From positions 1 through 61,179 of the forward strand of contig JAEDFS010000008.1 of NCBI GenBank assembly GCA_016297895.1: a stretch of 61,179 bases of DNA, given 5' to 3'. Each line of letters opens with the position of its first letter. Positions within the stretch are counted from its first letter, which is position 1. Source of the stretch: Marvinbryantia sp. Its GTDB lineage: Bacteria > Bacillota > Clostridia > Lachnospirales > Lachnospiraceae. The position numbers and the translations under genes are program-made. Under the pieces are notes generated by a model. The model searched no databases, was not told the origin of the DNA, and worked only from the letters and a program-made list of their open reading frames with translations. Below, piece by piece: positions 15,857-24,956 of the stretch.

Positions 15857-17549
15857 ATGTCTGAAGGTTACGAAAATTTTATTAAAAACAGGAGGAGATT
15901 CTCTGTTTTCTCCCTCAAAAACAAAAAAGAAGCGGGTCCTGGCGGGTCAGGCTGCTCTTATCGTGCTGCTGGCTGCCTGTTTTGTTCCGCTTCTGTTCCT
16001 TTTATACCGATTCGGAGAAAGCATGTATCAGATGTTCTCCCCCGCCGGTCTGGCCCAGCTTGTATATCTGATGATCCTTCTGACACTTACCATGGCAACG
16101 CTGATCTTTGCCCTGCCCTTTATCATGTCCGTCATGCTTTTTGCAAAGGATCTGGAATACCTGCTGCCTCTGCCCCTTACGTCCCTTCAGATTGCCGGAA
16201 GCAAATTTCTGACCATTCTGACCTACGAGTATGCAACCGTGGCATTCATGGGCATCCCCATGCTTCTTGGAGTGGGTATGGCAGCGGGAGAAGGCATTCT
16301 CTACTGGCTCATGGCACTGGTGGTACTGATTTTTCTCCCCATACTGCCAATCGCCTACGGCTCTCTTTTAGGACTTTTGCTTCTGCGTCTGATGAAAAAC
16401 CATAAAAACAAAGAAAGCATGACGACCGTTCTTTCTATACTGCTTTTGATCGGTGTCATGGCTTTCAGTTTCCTTTCCTCTTATCTGGGGGATTCCCTGG
16501 ATGAAAAAATGATTACAGATCTTCTGCTGTCCAACAAAAGCCTGCTGACCGGAATCGACTACCTGTTTCCCAATCTGCGCTTTGCAAGGGCAGCCCTGAT
16601 GAATCATGATCCTGTCTCTCTGGCAGTATATGTCCTCATTGCCGCAGGCATTCTGGCTCTCTATCTGTTGCTGAGCAGCCGTTTTTATCTGAACAGTATC
16701 GCAGGAATGAACGAATCCTCACAGACAGGAAAAGCACTCTCCGAAAATGAAACGACCAGGGCACTGCGCTCTCAGACCACCGTCAGAAGCTGTGCTTTAA
16801 GAGAATGGAAACTTCTGGTGCGTACCCCCATCTATCTGATGAACTGTGTTTCCATGCCCTTTATCCTGCCGCTGTTCCTGTGTATCCCCATCATCCTGGA
16901 AATGATCGGGGCAGGCGGTCTGGCATCCACCCTGAAGCAACTGCACCTGTTGATCTCCTCCGTGGATCCCATGATCCTTCACGGATGTCTGCTCCTTCTG
17001 GTCTTTGGCCTCACTGCCCTGCTGACCGGCATGAACCTTACCATACCTACCTGTATCTCCAGGGAAGGACAGAATGTATATTACATGAAATATATCCCTG
17101 TTCCCTATCGGGTTCAGTTAAGGGGCAAGGTTCTCTGCGGCGTCCTCATCAGTATGACTGCCATCCTTCCCTATCAGGCGCTGCTGATCGGATGTTCCTG
17201 CTATTTCTTCGGAACCTCTTTGATGCTTCTGATCCCGGGCTGCCTCATCAGCATCCTTACTATTCTTCTGATCAGCTATCTGCAGCTTCTCGGGGATCTG
17301 TGGCATCCGAAGCTTGTCTGGACCAGCGAACAGGTACCGGTAAAACAGAATATGATCGCTATGCTGTCCGTCCTCCTGTCCTATGTGGTCTGCCTGCTTC
17401 TTGGAGCCGGTGCGGTTCTCCTTTATCTGGCAGGAGTTCCCATCCTTCCTCTGACTGCAGCCTTCCTTCTTGCAGAAGCAGTGCTTGCCCTGCTGCTTCG
17501 AAGTGCCGTTTACCGATACGGAGATTCTGCCCTGGAAAAGCTGGAATGA
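15849..17549 (+). CDS. ABC exporter permease
   Basis: This 566-residue integral membrane protein has about 12 hydrophobic segments and is encoded directly after, and overlapping, its ATPase. It has the large two-half layout seen in putative Firmicutes ABC-2 permeases, with a soluble linker in the middle (about residues 280-310, rich in S, E and R). The substrate is not evident. It is the last gene of the MerR-YbjQ-ABC operon and converges on kdgF with a gap of only 20 bp and no clear terminator. Confidence 0.85.
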   Translation: MNKCLKVTKILLKTGGDSLFSPSKTKKKRVLAGQAALIVLLAACFVPLLFLLYRFGESMYQMFSPAGLAQLVYLMILLTLTMATLIFALPFIMSVMLFAKDLEYLLPLPLTSLQIAGSKFLTILTYEYATVAFMGIPMLLGVGMAAGEGILYWLMALVVLIFLPILPIAYGSLLGLLLLRLMKNHKNKESMTTVLSILLLIGVMAFSFLSSYLGDSLDEKMITDLLLSNKSLLTGIDYLFPNLRFARAALMNHDPVSLAVYVLIAAGILALYLLLSSRFYLNSIAGMNESSQTGKALSENETTRALRSQTTVRSCALREWKLLVRTPIYLMNCVSMPFILPLFLCIPIILEMIGAGGLASTLKQLHLLISSVDPMILHGCLLLLVFGLTALLTGMNLTIPTCISREGQNVYYMKYIPVPYRVQLRGKVLCGVLISMTAILPYQALLIGCSCYFFGTSLMLLIPGCLISILTILLISYLQLLGDLWHPKLVWTSEQVPVKQNMIAMLSVLLSYVVCLLLGAGAVLLYLAGVPILPLTAAFLLAEAVLALLLRSAVYRYGDSALEKLE

Positions 17550-17569
17550 TTCCCGCTTCTGCCCGCAGA

Positions 17570-17893
17570 CTATTTTACAAAGTCTTCCCGGTAAGGGGTA
17601 AAGATATCCAGAGTCACCCCATCCTCCAGTGCAAGCAGCCCGTGAGGCACATCCGCCTCTACATAAAAGCACTCACCCGGCCCTAAGATCTGTTTTTCTC
17701 CATTTACATTGGCCTCGTAAGTACCGCTGATAATATACCCGCACTGGCGGTGGGGATGGCTGTGAACTGCTCCCTCCTGTCCCTTTTGCCACTTGAGTTC
17801 CACCACCATCATGTCATTGATGTACCCTTTGATCGTTCTTACCGCACCATTTTCCAGTGTCACAGGTGTACAGTCTTTTTCTTTTACAAACAT
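17570..17893 (-). CDS. kdgF: Cupin protein, KdgF-like uronate-processing enzyme
   Basis: KdgF catalyses conversion of 4,5-unsaturated uronates to 5-keto-4-deoxyuronate in pectin/alginate breakdown. The 107-residue single cupin has metal ligands in HSHPHRQ and DVPHG, plus the C-terminal D-x-F-x-P-x-R block (DIFTPYRED) that carries the catalytic residues in characterised KdgF. It lies at the end of the operon encoding the kinase, response regulator and DctP-like sensor, beside uronate genes, which supports the assignment. AGGAGG precedes the start. A generic cupin remains possible, but the whole domain follows the KdgF pattern. Confidence 0.8.
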   Translation of the reverse strand: MFVKEKDCTPVTLENGAVRTIKGYINDMMVVELKWQKGQEGAVHSHPHRQCGYIISGTYEANVNGEKQILGPGECFYVEADVPHGLLALEDGVTLDIFTPYREDFVK

Positions 17894-17906
17894 ATTTGTT
17901 CCTCCT

Positions 17907-18917
17907 CTATTTCATATTTTTGATTTCTTCTATCACATCCATAGAATCTGCGCAGTATTTTTCATAGATACTCTGCACCGCCTCCCGGAAGCGTGCTTCT
18001 TCCGCTTGCGACAATACAATCTCCTCTGCCCCTTTTTCCACGGCTGTTTTCCTTGACTTTTTTTCCTGCAGAGTCCAGATCCGCCGTTCATACAGAGCAG
18101 ACGCCTTCGCACACTCCCGTATGATCTGCTGATCTTCTTCAGAAAGTTTTTCCCAGGTGTGGGAGGATGCCAGCTGCATCTCCGGTACCCTGGTATGCTC
18201 ATCCACCGTAAAATATTTTGCAACCTCATAGTGCTGCATAAATTCATAAGACGGCCAGTTATTCTCCGCACCGTCCACCAGCCCCTGCTGAAGTGCGGAA
18301 TATACCTCACTGTAGGGAATCTGGAAGGCCACGGCTCCCAGCGCTTCCACCATATCCGCCATCAGACCGGATTCCTGTACACGGATCCGCATGCCCTGAA
18401 GGTCCTCCAGGCAGGTGATCTTCTTTTCCGATGTATAAAAGCTTCGCACACCCGCATCATACCAGGACAGCCCTGTCAGATCTTTCTCGTCTGCCATTTT
18501 CAGAAACCCGTCCCCGATCTCTCCGTCCAGAACCTTCCACATATGCCTGGAATCCTCATACAGATAGGGCATTTCCAGGACATTCATCTCAGGGATCAGC
18601 TCCGCAAGCTGGGAAAGAGAGACACGCGCAAAATCTACCCCTCCGTATTGAAGCTGCTTCAGGACGTCCTTCTCTGCTCCCAGTTCCGCCTCCGGCATGA
18701 CAAGGATCTGAATCCGTCCCTCTGTCCGTTCCTCTACCAGCTCCGCAAAATAATTTGCCCCCTGCGTTGTGGGATAATCCGCTGCCTGATTTTCTGCATA
18801 GCTGAACACATATTCCGGAACCCGTTCTGACTCATCCCGTATCCGCCACACCACGACAGCTGCCAGTCCGGCAGCCGCCAGTAAGCCGGCTATGATCCAT
18901 TTCCTTTTTCCGCTCAT
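17907..18917 (-). CDS. DctP-like solute-binding protein, membrane-anchored (probable co-sensor)
   Basis: This is a TRAP-type extracytoplasmic binding protein of 336 residues with an N-terminal hydrophobic anchor (about residues 7-25) and no lipobox Cys. Family blocks include YFAELVEERTEGRIQI, ELGAEKDVLKQLQYGGVDFARVS, the RIRVQES substrate-carboxylate Arg motif, and YSALQQGLVDGAENN. It is the third gene of the kinase-regulator unit and not part of the transporter operon, which already has its own dctP at 23794-24786. Binding proteins in this position commonly present ligand to a YesM-type kinase, so a sensing role is inferred. The ligand is presumably a uronate. Confidence 0.85.
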   Translation of the reverse strand: MSGKRKWIIAGLLAAAGLAAVVVWRIRDESERVPEYVFSYAENQAADYPTTQGANYFAELVEERTEGRIQILVMPEAELGAEKDVLKQLQYGGVDFARVSLSQLAELIPEMNVLEMPYLYEDSRHMWKVLDGEIGDGFLKMADEKDLTGLSWYDAGVRSFYTSEKKITCLEDLQGMRIRVQESGLMADMVEALGAVAFQIPYSEVYSALQQGLVDGAENNWPSYEFMQHYEVAKYFTVDEHTRVPEMQLASSHTWEKLSEEDQQIIRECAKASALYERRIWTLQEKKSRKTAVEKGAEEIVLSQAEEARFREAVQSIYEKYCADSMDVIEEIKNMK

Positions 18918-18920
18918 ATC

Positions 18921-19763
18921 TTATCCCTTTTCTACGGCCATTTTTCTAAGAACCTGATTTCGGTAATCACTGGGAGTACTTCCCGTCATTCGTTTGAACA
19001 CCCGGGCAAAATAATTGGAATCACGAATTCCCACCCGCACACAGATGTCTTTAATATTCACTGTTACATCCGCCAGCATTTTTTTAGCCATTTCCACCCG
19101 GGTCTCCGTAAGATATGCCGTAAAATTTTTGTCAAAACACTGTTTAAAAATTCTGCAGAAATACGCATCGGAATATCCCATAAACCCTGCTGCATCCTGC
19201 AGGGAAATATCCTCCTGATAATGCTCCTGAATATACACACGGATACTTTCCGTCACCGCCATCATTCTGGCATTGTCACAGGCTCTCTCTTCCTCCGGTC
19301 CGGCAGCCGGATTTTTTATTTCCCGCTGATCCTGTAATGCCGGCTTCTCTTCTGCTGCCACGAACGATCCTGAATTATCCCGTTCCTCCGTCTCGGCTAT
19401 ATGAAGCGCTTCTTCCAGCACAGCCACCAGCTCCTCATCCGCCCCGGGTTTCAGAAGATAATCCAGAGCCCGCACTCCGAACGCTTTCTTTGCATAAGAA
19501 AAATCATCATACGCAGTAAGAAATACAATACTGCAGGTCTTATCTGCCTCACGAATTTTCTCTGCTGCCTCCAGTCCGTTCATTCCCGGCATACTGATAT
19601 CCAGCAAAGCAATGCGGCATTTCTTTTCCCGGAAAAGCTCCACCGCTTCCTGTCCGTTTTCTGCCACCACGCATTCCAGGCGTCCTTCAAAATATTTCTG
19701 TATTTTTTTGCTCACGACCATTCTCTCAATGGGTTCATCATCCGCAATCAGTACATACACCAT
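18921..19763 (-). CDS. Response regulator, receiver + AraC-type DNA-binding (YesN-like)
   Basis: The N-terminal receiver shows the acidic pocket (LIADDEP), the phosphoacceptor Asp in LLDISMPGMNG, the Thr/Ala switch (FLTAYDD) and the KP motif (YLLKPG). A linker of variable sequence precedes a C-terminal pair of AraC helix-turn-helices (SLQDAAGFMGYSDAYFCRIFKQ and VGIRDSNYFARVFKRMTG). I placed the start at 19763 (MVYVLIADDEP), 2 nt from the kinase stop. It pairs with the kinase upstream and probably activates the TRAP/uronate genes. Confidence 0.93.
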   Translation of the reverse strand: MVYVLIADDEPIERMVVSKKIQKYFEGRLECVVAENGQEAVELFREKKCRIALLDISMPGMNGLEAAEKIREADKTCSIVFLTAYDDFSYAKKAFGVRALDYLLKPGADEELVAVLEEALHIAETEERDNSGSFVAAEEKPALQDQREIKNPAAGPEEERACDNARMMAVTESIRVYIQEHYQEDISLQDAAGFMGYSDAYFCRIFKQCFDKNFTAYLTETRVEMAKKMLADVTVNIKDICVRVGIRDSNYFARVFKRMTGSTPSDYRNQVLRKMAVEKG

Positions 19764-19764
19764 C

Positions 19765-21255
19765 TTATTCGCTGCCTTTCTCACATGGAATTTCAAAACG
19801 AATCACCGTTCCCCGGTTCTTTCGGCTCACCAGAGTCACCCGGCTGTCCGGATACATGGCTTTCACTCTTTTATACACATTTCCAAAACCGATTCCCAGA
19901 GCTTCGTTGCCTTCACAGGCGATCTGTGTCCTCAGCCTGGCAAGAATGTCCGGATCCATTCCTGCTCCGTTATCTGCCACCGCCACATACAGACTCTGAC
20001 GCTTTTTCCAGATACGGATCTTGATCTTTCCCCCTTCAACCTTGGGGGACAGGCCATGTATAATGGCATTTTCCACCAGGGGCTGCAGCATAAAGACCGG
20101 AACCAGTACCGCATCTGCATCCACCCGGCAGTCGATCTCATAGGAGATCCGGACTCCAAAACGCATATGCTGCAGATACATATAATCATTGATCACCTTC
20201 AGTTCACGGGATAGGGTTACTTCCGACTGATCATTCTTCAGCGTATAGCGGAAAAGATCGCTTAAGGCCTTGATCATTTTTTCCGTGATATCCGCATCCT
20301 CCAGATTCGCCATGCCGCCGATCACATTCAATGTATTAAACAGGAAATGCGGATTGATCTGGCTCGTAAGAAGCTCCATTTTCGCTGACTCCAGCCTGCG
20401 CTCCATTTCCAGACGCTCCACCTCTTTTTCATGCAGTTTATCCAGCGCCATTCTGTTTTCTTCCATGGTCTGGATATAGCGCCCCGTAGCAAACTTCATT
20501 TTATTAAATGCATGAACCAGATCTCCGATCTCGTCCCTGTTTTCCACCGTGATATCCTCAATAAAAAAATCATTGGCCGCAATCTTCCTGGACGCATCCG
20601 CCAGGCGGATCACCGGAGTGATGATGGATGTATTCATCATGTTGCCCAGACGTATGACCATGTAAAACAAAACCAGAGTGACCACTATGATCGCCGCCGG
20701 GATTCCCAGCATCCAGGGATATTTTTCATGATAGACCCGGTTGCCGTTTGCAAGCCCCATGGCCATCAGCTTTCTGGCGTAATCCACCAGATAGGTCTGC
20801 ATATCATACACTTCATAGAGTCTGCTGATATATTCCTGATTTTCTTCTCCCATCTGCAGGATCCTGTCCCGCTTTTCCACATAGACCTCATAACTGTTGC
20901 TCACAGACCAGGCGGTCGCATACAGCTGTGCTCCCTGACTTGCATAATCCAGGGGCATCTGTTCCACTGCCAGACGGGTAGCTTCCATTGTTTCCTGAAG
21001 GACCTGCTCTTTCCCTTCATCCGGCTGCTTCACATACTCCTCAAACGCCTTTGCCTCTTCCTCCAGTCTCTGAATGAGGCTGTCATTTCTGGAATTATCC
21101 TCCATGATCCTGTAAAAATCCACCGCAGAGAATCTCACGACCCACACATCCAGGATTCCGGCAAGAACAATGATCAAAAGAACCGATCCGGTAAACACAA
21201 TGATCTTATGCCGGATATCCAGTGCCTGCCAGTTCCGTTGAAACATCTCTTTCAC
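19765..21255 (-). CDS. Sensor histidine kinase (YesM-like)
   Basis: This is a membrane sensor kinase with two transmembrane helices around an extracytoplasmic loop rich in Glu/Tyr helices. A HAMP linker (near MMNTSIITPVIRLADASRKI) precedes the H-box INPHFLFNTLN, N-box LQPLVENAIIHGL, G1 ADNGAGMDPD and G2 GIGFGNVYKR. The start is a GTG at 21255 with GGAGG 8 nt upstream. The upstream in-frame ATG at 21294 overlaps a TATAAT -10 element and cannot be on that transcript. It forms a unit with the response regulator, the DctP-like protein and kdgF. Confidence 0.92.
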   Translation of the reverse strand: MKEMFQRNWQALDIRHKIIVFTGSVLLIIVLAGILDVWVVRFSAVDFYRIMEDNSRNDSLIQRLEEEAKAFEEYVKQPDEGKEQVLQETMEATRLAVEQMPLDYASQGAQLYATAWSVSNSYEVYVEKRDRILQMGEENQEYISRLYEVYDMQTYLVDYARKLMAMGLANGNRVYHEKYPWMLGIPAAIIVVTLVLFYMVIRLGNMMNTSIITPVIRLADASRKIAANDFFIEDITVENRDEIGDLVHAFNKMKFATGRYIQTMEENRMALDKLHEKEVERLEMERRLESAKMELLTSQINPHFLFNTLNVIGGMANLEDADITEKMIKALSDLFRYTLKNDQSEVTLSRELKVINDYMYLQHMRFGVRISYEIDCRVDADAVLVPVFMLQPLVENAIIHGLSPKVEGGKIKIRIWKKRQSLYVAVADNGAGMDPDILARLRTQIACEGNEALGIGFGNVYKRVKAMYPDSRVTLVSRKNRGTVIRFEIPCEKGSE

Positions 21256-21292
21256 TTTGCCTTCCTCCTCCGCTCTGTTTTTTGACTCCCTC

Positions 21293-21298
21293 ATTATA
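21293..21298 (-). promoter_or_regulatory. -10 element of the kinase-regulator operon
   Basis: TATAAT on the minus strand lies 38 nt before the chosen GTG start of the kinase and immediately after the terminator of the dct operon. No good -35 hexamer is visible at 16-18 nt, so an activator may be needed. Confidence 0.45.
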
Positions 21299-21301
21299 AC
21301 A

Positions 21302-21330
21302 TAAAAACAGCGGTACGCCCAGCGTACCGC
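21302..21330 (-). terminator. Terminator of the dctPQM-YcxB operon
   Basis: A perfect 9-bp stem (GCGGTACGC / GCGTACCGC) with a 3-nt loop is followed on the minus strand by TGTTTTT. Confidence 0.75.
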
Positions 21331-21347
21331 CCATTAAATATAATACT

Positions 21348-21815
21348 TTATGAAATACAGGATGACGCATACCGGTAAAAGTCTTCTTTGTCTTTTCCCA
21401 ATACCCTGTCACTGATCATATAACCCCGGCCGTCCTTTAACACGATCATGATCATATTCACTTCTTTTACGATGCGGCCCACCTTTTTCCAGCTTACCTG
21501 ATCTGATTTCTCTTCCACCTGAATGTAGATCCCTTTATCGCTGAACCATAATTCCATATGTTTCGGAAGCTGCTCCAGTTCTTTCATCGATCGAAGATAC
21601 ATGCCCAGAGGCTGTACCACCGGCACCAGAAGACTGAGCACGATCAGACCGGCTCTCATCAGGGCACCGTTCCTGCTCCAGAAGGTCACCGTCAGCACGA
21701 TCATGGATATTCCAAAGATCAGAGTGATCATACCTGCTACGGAATGATACATCCGGTACATATACAGATACCAGAGATCCTTCGGTTTGATATCACAGGA
21801 AAATTTGTATCTCAT
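21348..21815 (-). CDS. YcxB-like membrane protein
   Basis: This 155-residue protein has two hydrophobic helices (roughly residues 30-50 and 55-75) followed by a soluble C-terminal domain of the YcxB type (ELWFSDKGIYIQ...SWKKVGRIVKEVNMIMIVL). The function of the family is unknown. It follows dctM by about 44 nt and precedes the operon terminator. The start at 21815 is preferred because AAGGAG directly abuts the earlier ATG, while the second lies 9 nt from it. A role in TRAP function is only suggested by position. Confidence 0.72.
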   Translation of the reverse strand: MRYKFSCDIKPKDLWYLYMYRMYHSVAGMITLIFGISMIVLTVTFWSRNGALMRAGLIVLSLLVPVVQPLGMYLRSMKELEQLPKHMELWFSDKGIYIQVEEKSDQVSWKKVGRIVKEVNMIMIVLKDGRGYMISDRVLGKDKEDFYRYASSCIS

Positions 21816-21858
21816 AAACAACATCTCCTTACCGCATCATATAATCCCTGCAGCCGGT

Positions 21859-23151
21859 TTATCCCAGAAGGTTCGGCAGGAACAAACTGATCTGCGGAAC
21901 AAACGTAATCAGCAGCAGAACTGCGATCATACACAGATAGAAGGGAAGGGTCGCTTTTACTACCTTCTCCATCTTGATCTTTGCAACAGCGGAACCGATG
22001 AACAATACCGCTCCTACCGGCGGGGTCAAAAGGCCGATACCACAGTTCAGGATCATCATGATACCAAACTGGATCGGGCTGATTCCGATAGAAGTAGCAA
22101 TGGGAAGCAGGATCGGTGTTGCGATCAGAATGATCGGAGCCATATCCATGATACATCCCAGGAACAGCAGGATCAGGTTCAGCAGCAGAGCCAGGATGAT
22201 CGGATTATCGGTGATTCCGATGATGGCATTGGCTGCCAGATCCGGCACATGCAGTGTCGTCAGACAGAAACCGAAAATACTGGATGTGGAGATCAGGATC
22301 AGCACGATAGACAGAGTATCCACACACTGCTCCAGTACCTGCCATACGCCCTTCCAGGTCAGTCCCCTGTACACAAACACACTGACGATCAGGCTGTAGA
22401 TAACTGCGATCGCTGCGGATTCTGTAGCGGTGAACCATCCGAATACAACACCCACTACTACGATAACGATAGCAGCCAGAGCCCAGATAGAGATCGATAA
22501 CTGCTTCAGCAGATTTTTGATACTGAATTTCTCACCCTTCGGGTAATTTCTCTTTTTGGAGATGATGTAGGAACCAATCATCAGAGAAGCTGCCAGAAGA
22601 GCTCCCGGAACATAACCTGCCAGGAACAGGCTGCCTACAGACACACCGCCTGCGGACATGGCGTAGATAACCATGTTGTGGCTTGGCGGAACCAACAGAC
22701 CTTCACAGGAGGAAGTAATCGTAACTGCAGTGGAAAAATCCGCATCATAACCCTGATCCACCATCATGGGAATCAGAATACTTCCCAGAGAAGCCGTATC
22801 CGCAGATGCAGAACCGGAGATTCCTCCGAAGAAATAAGATGCCACGATATTTACCATGGCCATACCGCCTGTCATCCATCCCACACAGGCATTGGCCAGA
22901 TCGATCAGTTTCTGGGAGATACCGCCGCTTCCCATGAGACATCCCATGGTAATAAAGAAGGGCACTGCCATCAGGCTGAAGGAACTGATTCCCTTTACCA
23001 TCTGCTGACAGATCGTGGTAAGCGGATATCCCTGCACCAGCAGGCAGAACATGGAAGCCAGTGCCACCGCATAGGCGATGGGGAATCTTAAAAGAATCAT
23101 TACTAAAAAGCTGATCAGCAAAACGAGAATTGCCGTTGTCTGAGCATCCAT
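21859..23151 (-). CDS. dctM: TRAP transporter large permease
   Basis: DctM is the 12-helix ion-coupled membrane subunit of a tripartite ATP-independent periplasmic (TRAP) transporter. The 430-residue length and the blocks SASADTASLGSILIPMM, CEGLLVPPSHNMVIYA and NCGIGLLTPPVGAVLFIGS are typical. It begins directly after dctQ. The operon is flanked by uronate catabolic genes, so hexuronate is the likely substrate. Confidence 0.95.
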   Translation of the reverse strand: MDAQTTAILVLLISFLVMILLRFPIAYAVALASMFCLLVQGYPLTTICQQMVKGISSFSLMAVPFFITMGCLMGSGGISQKLIDLANACVGWMTGGMAMVNIVASYFFGGISGSASADTASLGSILIPMMVDQGYDADFSTAVTITSSCEGLLVPPSHNMVIYAMSAGGVSVGSLFLAGYVPGALLAASLMIGSYIISKKRNYPKGEKFSIKNLLKQLSISIWALAAIVIVVVGVVFGWFTATESAAIAVIYSLIVSVFVYRGLTWKGVWQVLEQCVDTLSIVLILISTSSIFGFCLTTLHVPDLAANAIIGITDNPIILALLLNLILLFLGCIMDMAPIILIATPILLPIATSIGISPIQFGIMMILNCGIGLLTPPVGAVLFIGSAVAKIKMEKVVKATLPFYLCMIAVLLLITFVPQISLFLPNLLG

Positions 23152-23664
23152 TTACTGCACCTCCTTACCGCACATTTTTTTAATGTGATTGTAAATAACC
23201 TCCAGTTCAAAGAACAGCATAAACACGCCGGCAAGCGGAATGGGGGCATACATCCAGAATTTGGACAACCAGGGCATACTGATATAGGATGCTTTGGCAC
23301 CAAGTCCGGAAGCATACTGCCATCCTATCACGATCATTACCACTGCCAGGATCGTAACCATGATATCTGCCAGAAGATCCAGGATCAGCAGCAGTTTTTC
23401 CGGCAGATAACGGTCAAGTGCTGTCATGCGGATATGACTTCCCTTGCGGATCGCAAGCGCTGCGGAAAGTACCGCCATATAGGACATCAGAGTCAGCACC
23501 ACTTCCTCACTCCAGGCCGGATCCGGAATAAAAGAGATATAACGTCCGGCTACCGCCATACTGGTAATCAGGATGTCTGCGATCAGAAGCAGTTTGCACA
23601 GAAACAGGTCTATTTTGTAGATCACATCATAAACCGGTTTAAATTTATCGATTTTCTCAAACAT
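23152..23664 (-). CDS. dctQ: TRAP transporter small permease
   Basis: DctQ is the four-helix subunit that joins the binding protein to DctM. This 170-residue protein has four membrane segments and the family pattern FIPDPAWSEEVVLTLMSYMAVLSAALAIRKGSHIRM. GGGAGG precedes its start, and its stop codon directly adjoins the start of dctM, which implies coupling. Confidence 0.93.
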   Translation of the reverse strand: MFEKIDKFKPVYDVIYKIDLFLCKLLLIADILITSMAVAGRYISFIPDPAWSEEVVLTLMSYMAVLSAALAIRKGSHIRMTALDRYLPEKLLLILDLLADIMVTILAVVMIVIGWQYASGLGAKASYISMPWLSKFWMYAPIPLAGVFMLFFELEVIYNHIKKMCGKEVQ

Positions 23665-23694
23665 ACCAGTGTTTCCTCCCTGTTTAATTTAAGA

Positions 23695-23723
23695 ATGCGC
23701 AGCGAGCTCATGTCGCTGCGCAT
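23695..23723 (-). terminator. Intercistronic hairpin between dctP and dctQ
   Basis: A perfect 11-bp stem (ATGCGCAGCGA / TCGCTGCGCAT) with a 7-nt loop lies 71 nt after the dctP stop and before the dctQ ribosome site. No long U run follows, so it more likely stabilises the dctP mRNA 3' end or attenuates partially than fully terminates. Confidence 0.6.
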
Positions 23724-23793
23724 ATTTAACTTTTTCAGGATATTCTCAGGAATTCCCCTGTGCTTTCCTCTTCTTTCGGAAATACACCGGATC

Positions 23794-24786
23794 TTACTGC
23801 ATATCCAGGATCTGCTGATACAGATCTTCCATTCCCTTTGTATTCTCTGTGATCACGTCAGCAACTGCTTCCTGCCACGGAGTTACATCTTCTACTTCTA
23901 CTACGTTTACGCCTTCTGCTTTCAGCTCTTCCAGAACTTTTGCTTCAGCATCTGCAGACAGCTCACGGTTGAACTGGGAAGCATATTCACCTGCTTCTAC
24001 CAGGATTGCCTGCTGTTCTTCTGTCAGTTTATTCCAGGCTGCATCTGTGATAACTACCTGGATCGCACCCAGTGTATGTCCATCCAGAATCAGGTTCGGA
24101 GCAACTTCCGGGAATGCATTAGATTTGTAGTTAGCGATCGGCTGTTCAGCACCGTCTACTACACCGGTCTGCAGTGCGGAATACAGCTCACCAAATGCTA
24201 CTACAGTTGCGGATGCGCCAAGAGACTCAACCATACCTGTCATAACCGGGTCATTGGAAACACGCAGCTTCAGACCTGCCATATCTTCAATACCCTTCAC
24301 TTCATTTACAGTAAAGAAATGACGGAAACCTTCTTCTCCGTAGAACAGACCTCTTACACCAAATCCGTTCTCTTCCGGCTCAGCCAGGAATTCTTTTGCC
24401 AGATCGGATGTAGCGAAGTTCCAGAAATGTTCACGGCTTACAAATGTATACGGCAGAGACAGCAGAGAAGATTTTGTTCCGCCGTAGCTTGTCAGTGCAA
24501 ATGCGGAGATACGGGACATATCGATCATTCCGCCGCCGCCCAGCATAGCATCCAGTACGTCATTCTCAGAGCCAAGAACACCGCTTGCCTGAAGGTCAAT
24601 TTTGATAGAACCGTTTGACAGCTCTTCTACTTTCTCTTTGAAAGCGGTATCGGTCTGGCCAACGATGGTATCCAGCGGGTTTACTTCTGCCATAACCAGA
24701 GTTACGGTGTCATCTGCTGCTGCGAAAGTTCCCATGGAAAGAACCATAGCTGCACCCAGTACTAAGGATAATAATTTCTTTTTCAT
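23794..24786 (-). CDS. dctP: TRAP transporter solute-binding protein
   Basis: This is a DctP-type binding protein of 330 residues. It has a cleavable signal peptide (MKKKLLSLVLGAAMVLSMG, then AAAD) and the family blocks FKEKVEELSNGSIKIDLQ, LGSENDVLDAML, GLKLRVSNDP and YSALQTGVVDGAEQP; the Arg of GLKLRV normally binds the substrate carboxylate. No lipobox Cys is present, so how it stays at the surface of a monoderm cell is unclear. It is the first gene of the dctPQM operon. A uronate ligand is inferred from the neighbours. Confidence 0.94.
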   Translation of the reverse strand: MKKKLLSLVLGAAMVLSMGTFAAADDTVTLVMAEVNPLDTIVGQTDTAFKEKVEELSNGSIKIDLQASGVLGSENDVLDAMLGGGGMIDMSRISAFALTSYGGTKSSLLSLPYTFVSREHFWNFATSDLAKEFLAEPEENGFGVRGLFYGEEGFRHFFTVNEVKGIEDMAGLKLRVSNDPVMTGMVESLGASATVVAFGELYSALQTGVVDGAEQPIANYKSNAFPEVAPNLILDGHTLGAIQVVITDAAWNKLTEEQQAILVEAGEYASQFNRELSADAEAKVLEELKAEGVNVVEVEDVTPWQEAVADVITENTKGMEDLYQQILDMQ

Positions 24787-24838
24787 TTCTTTGTTCTCCT
24801 TCCATCATGTATGTTTTACACATTTTTAAGATAATTTT

Positions 24839-24867
24839 ATTATAATTGTGATTTCTTACAATGAAAA
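24839..24867 (-). promoter_or_regulatory. Promoter of dctPQM
   Basis: On the minus strand TTTTCA, a 17-nt spacer and TATAAT (24839-24844) lie about 53 nt before the dctP start. The weak -35 fits activation by the nearby two-component system. Confidence 0.5.
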
Positions 24868-24904
24868 CAGTACATATTTGTGATTTATAGGAACATTTTA
24901 TCCT

Positions 24905-24942
24905 AAAAAAATGCGCCCGAACGCTTCGGACGCACTTTTTCC
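24905..24942 (-). terminator. Terminator of kdgK-uxaA-uxaB operon
   Basis: On the minus strand the stem TGCGTCCGAA / TTCGGGCGCA (one G-T pair, loop GCG) is followed by a run of seven T, 14 nt after the uxaB stop. Confidence 0.8.
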
Positions 24943-24956
24943 TATTCTATATTCCC

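Noticed and set aside
24845..24870. cre site in the dctP promoter
   Set aside because: TGTAAGAAATCACA lacks the central CG of the consensus.
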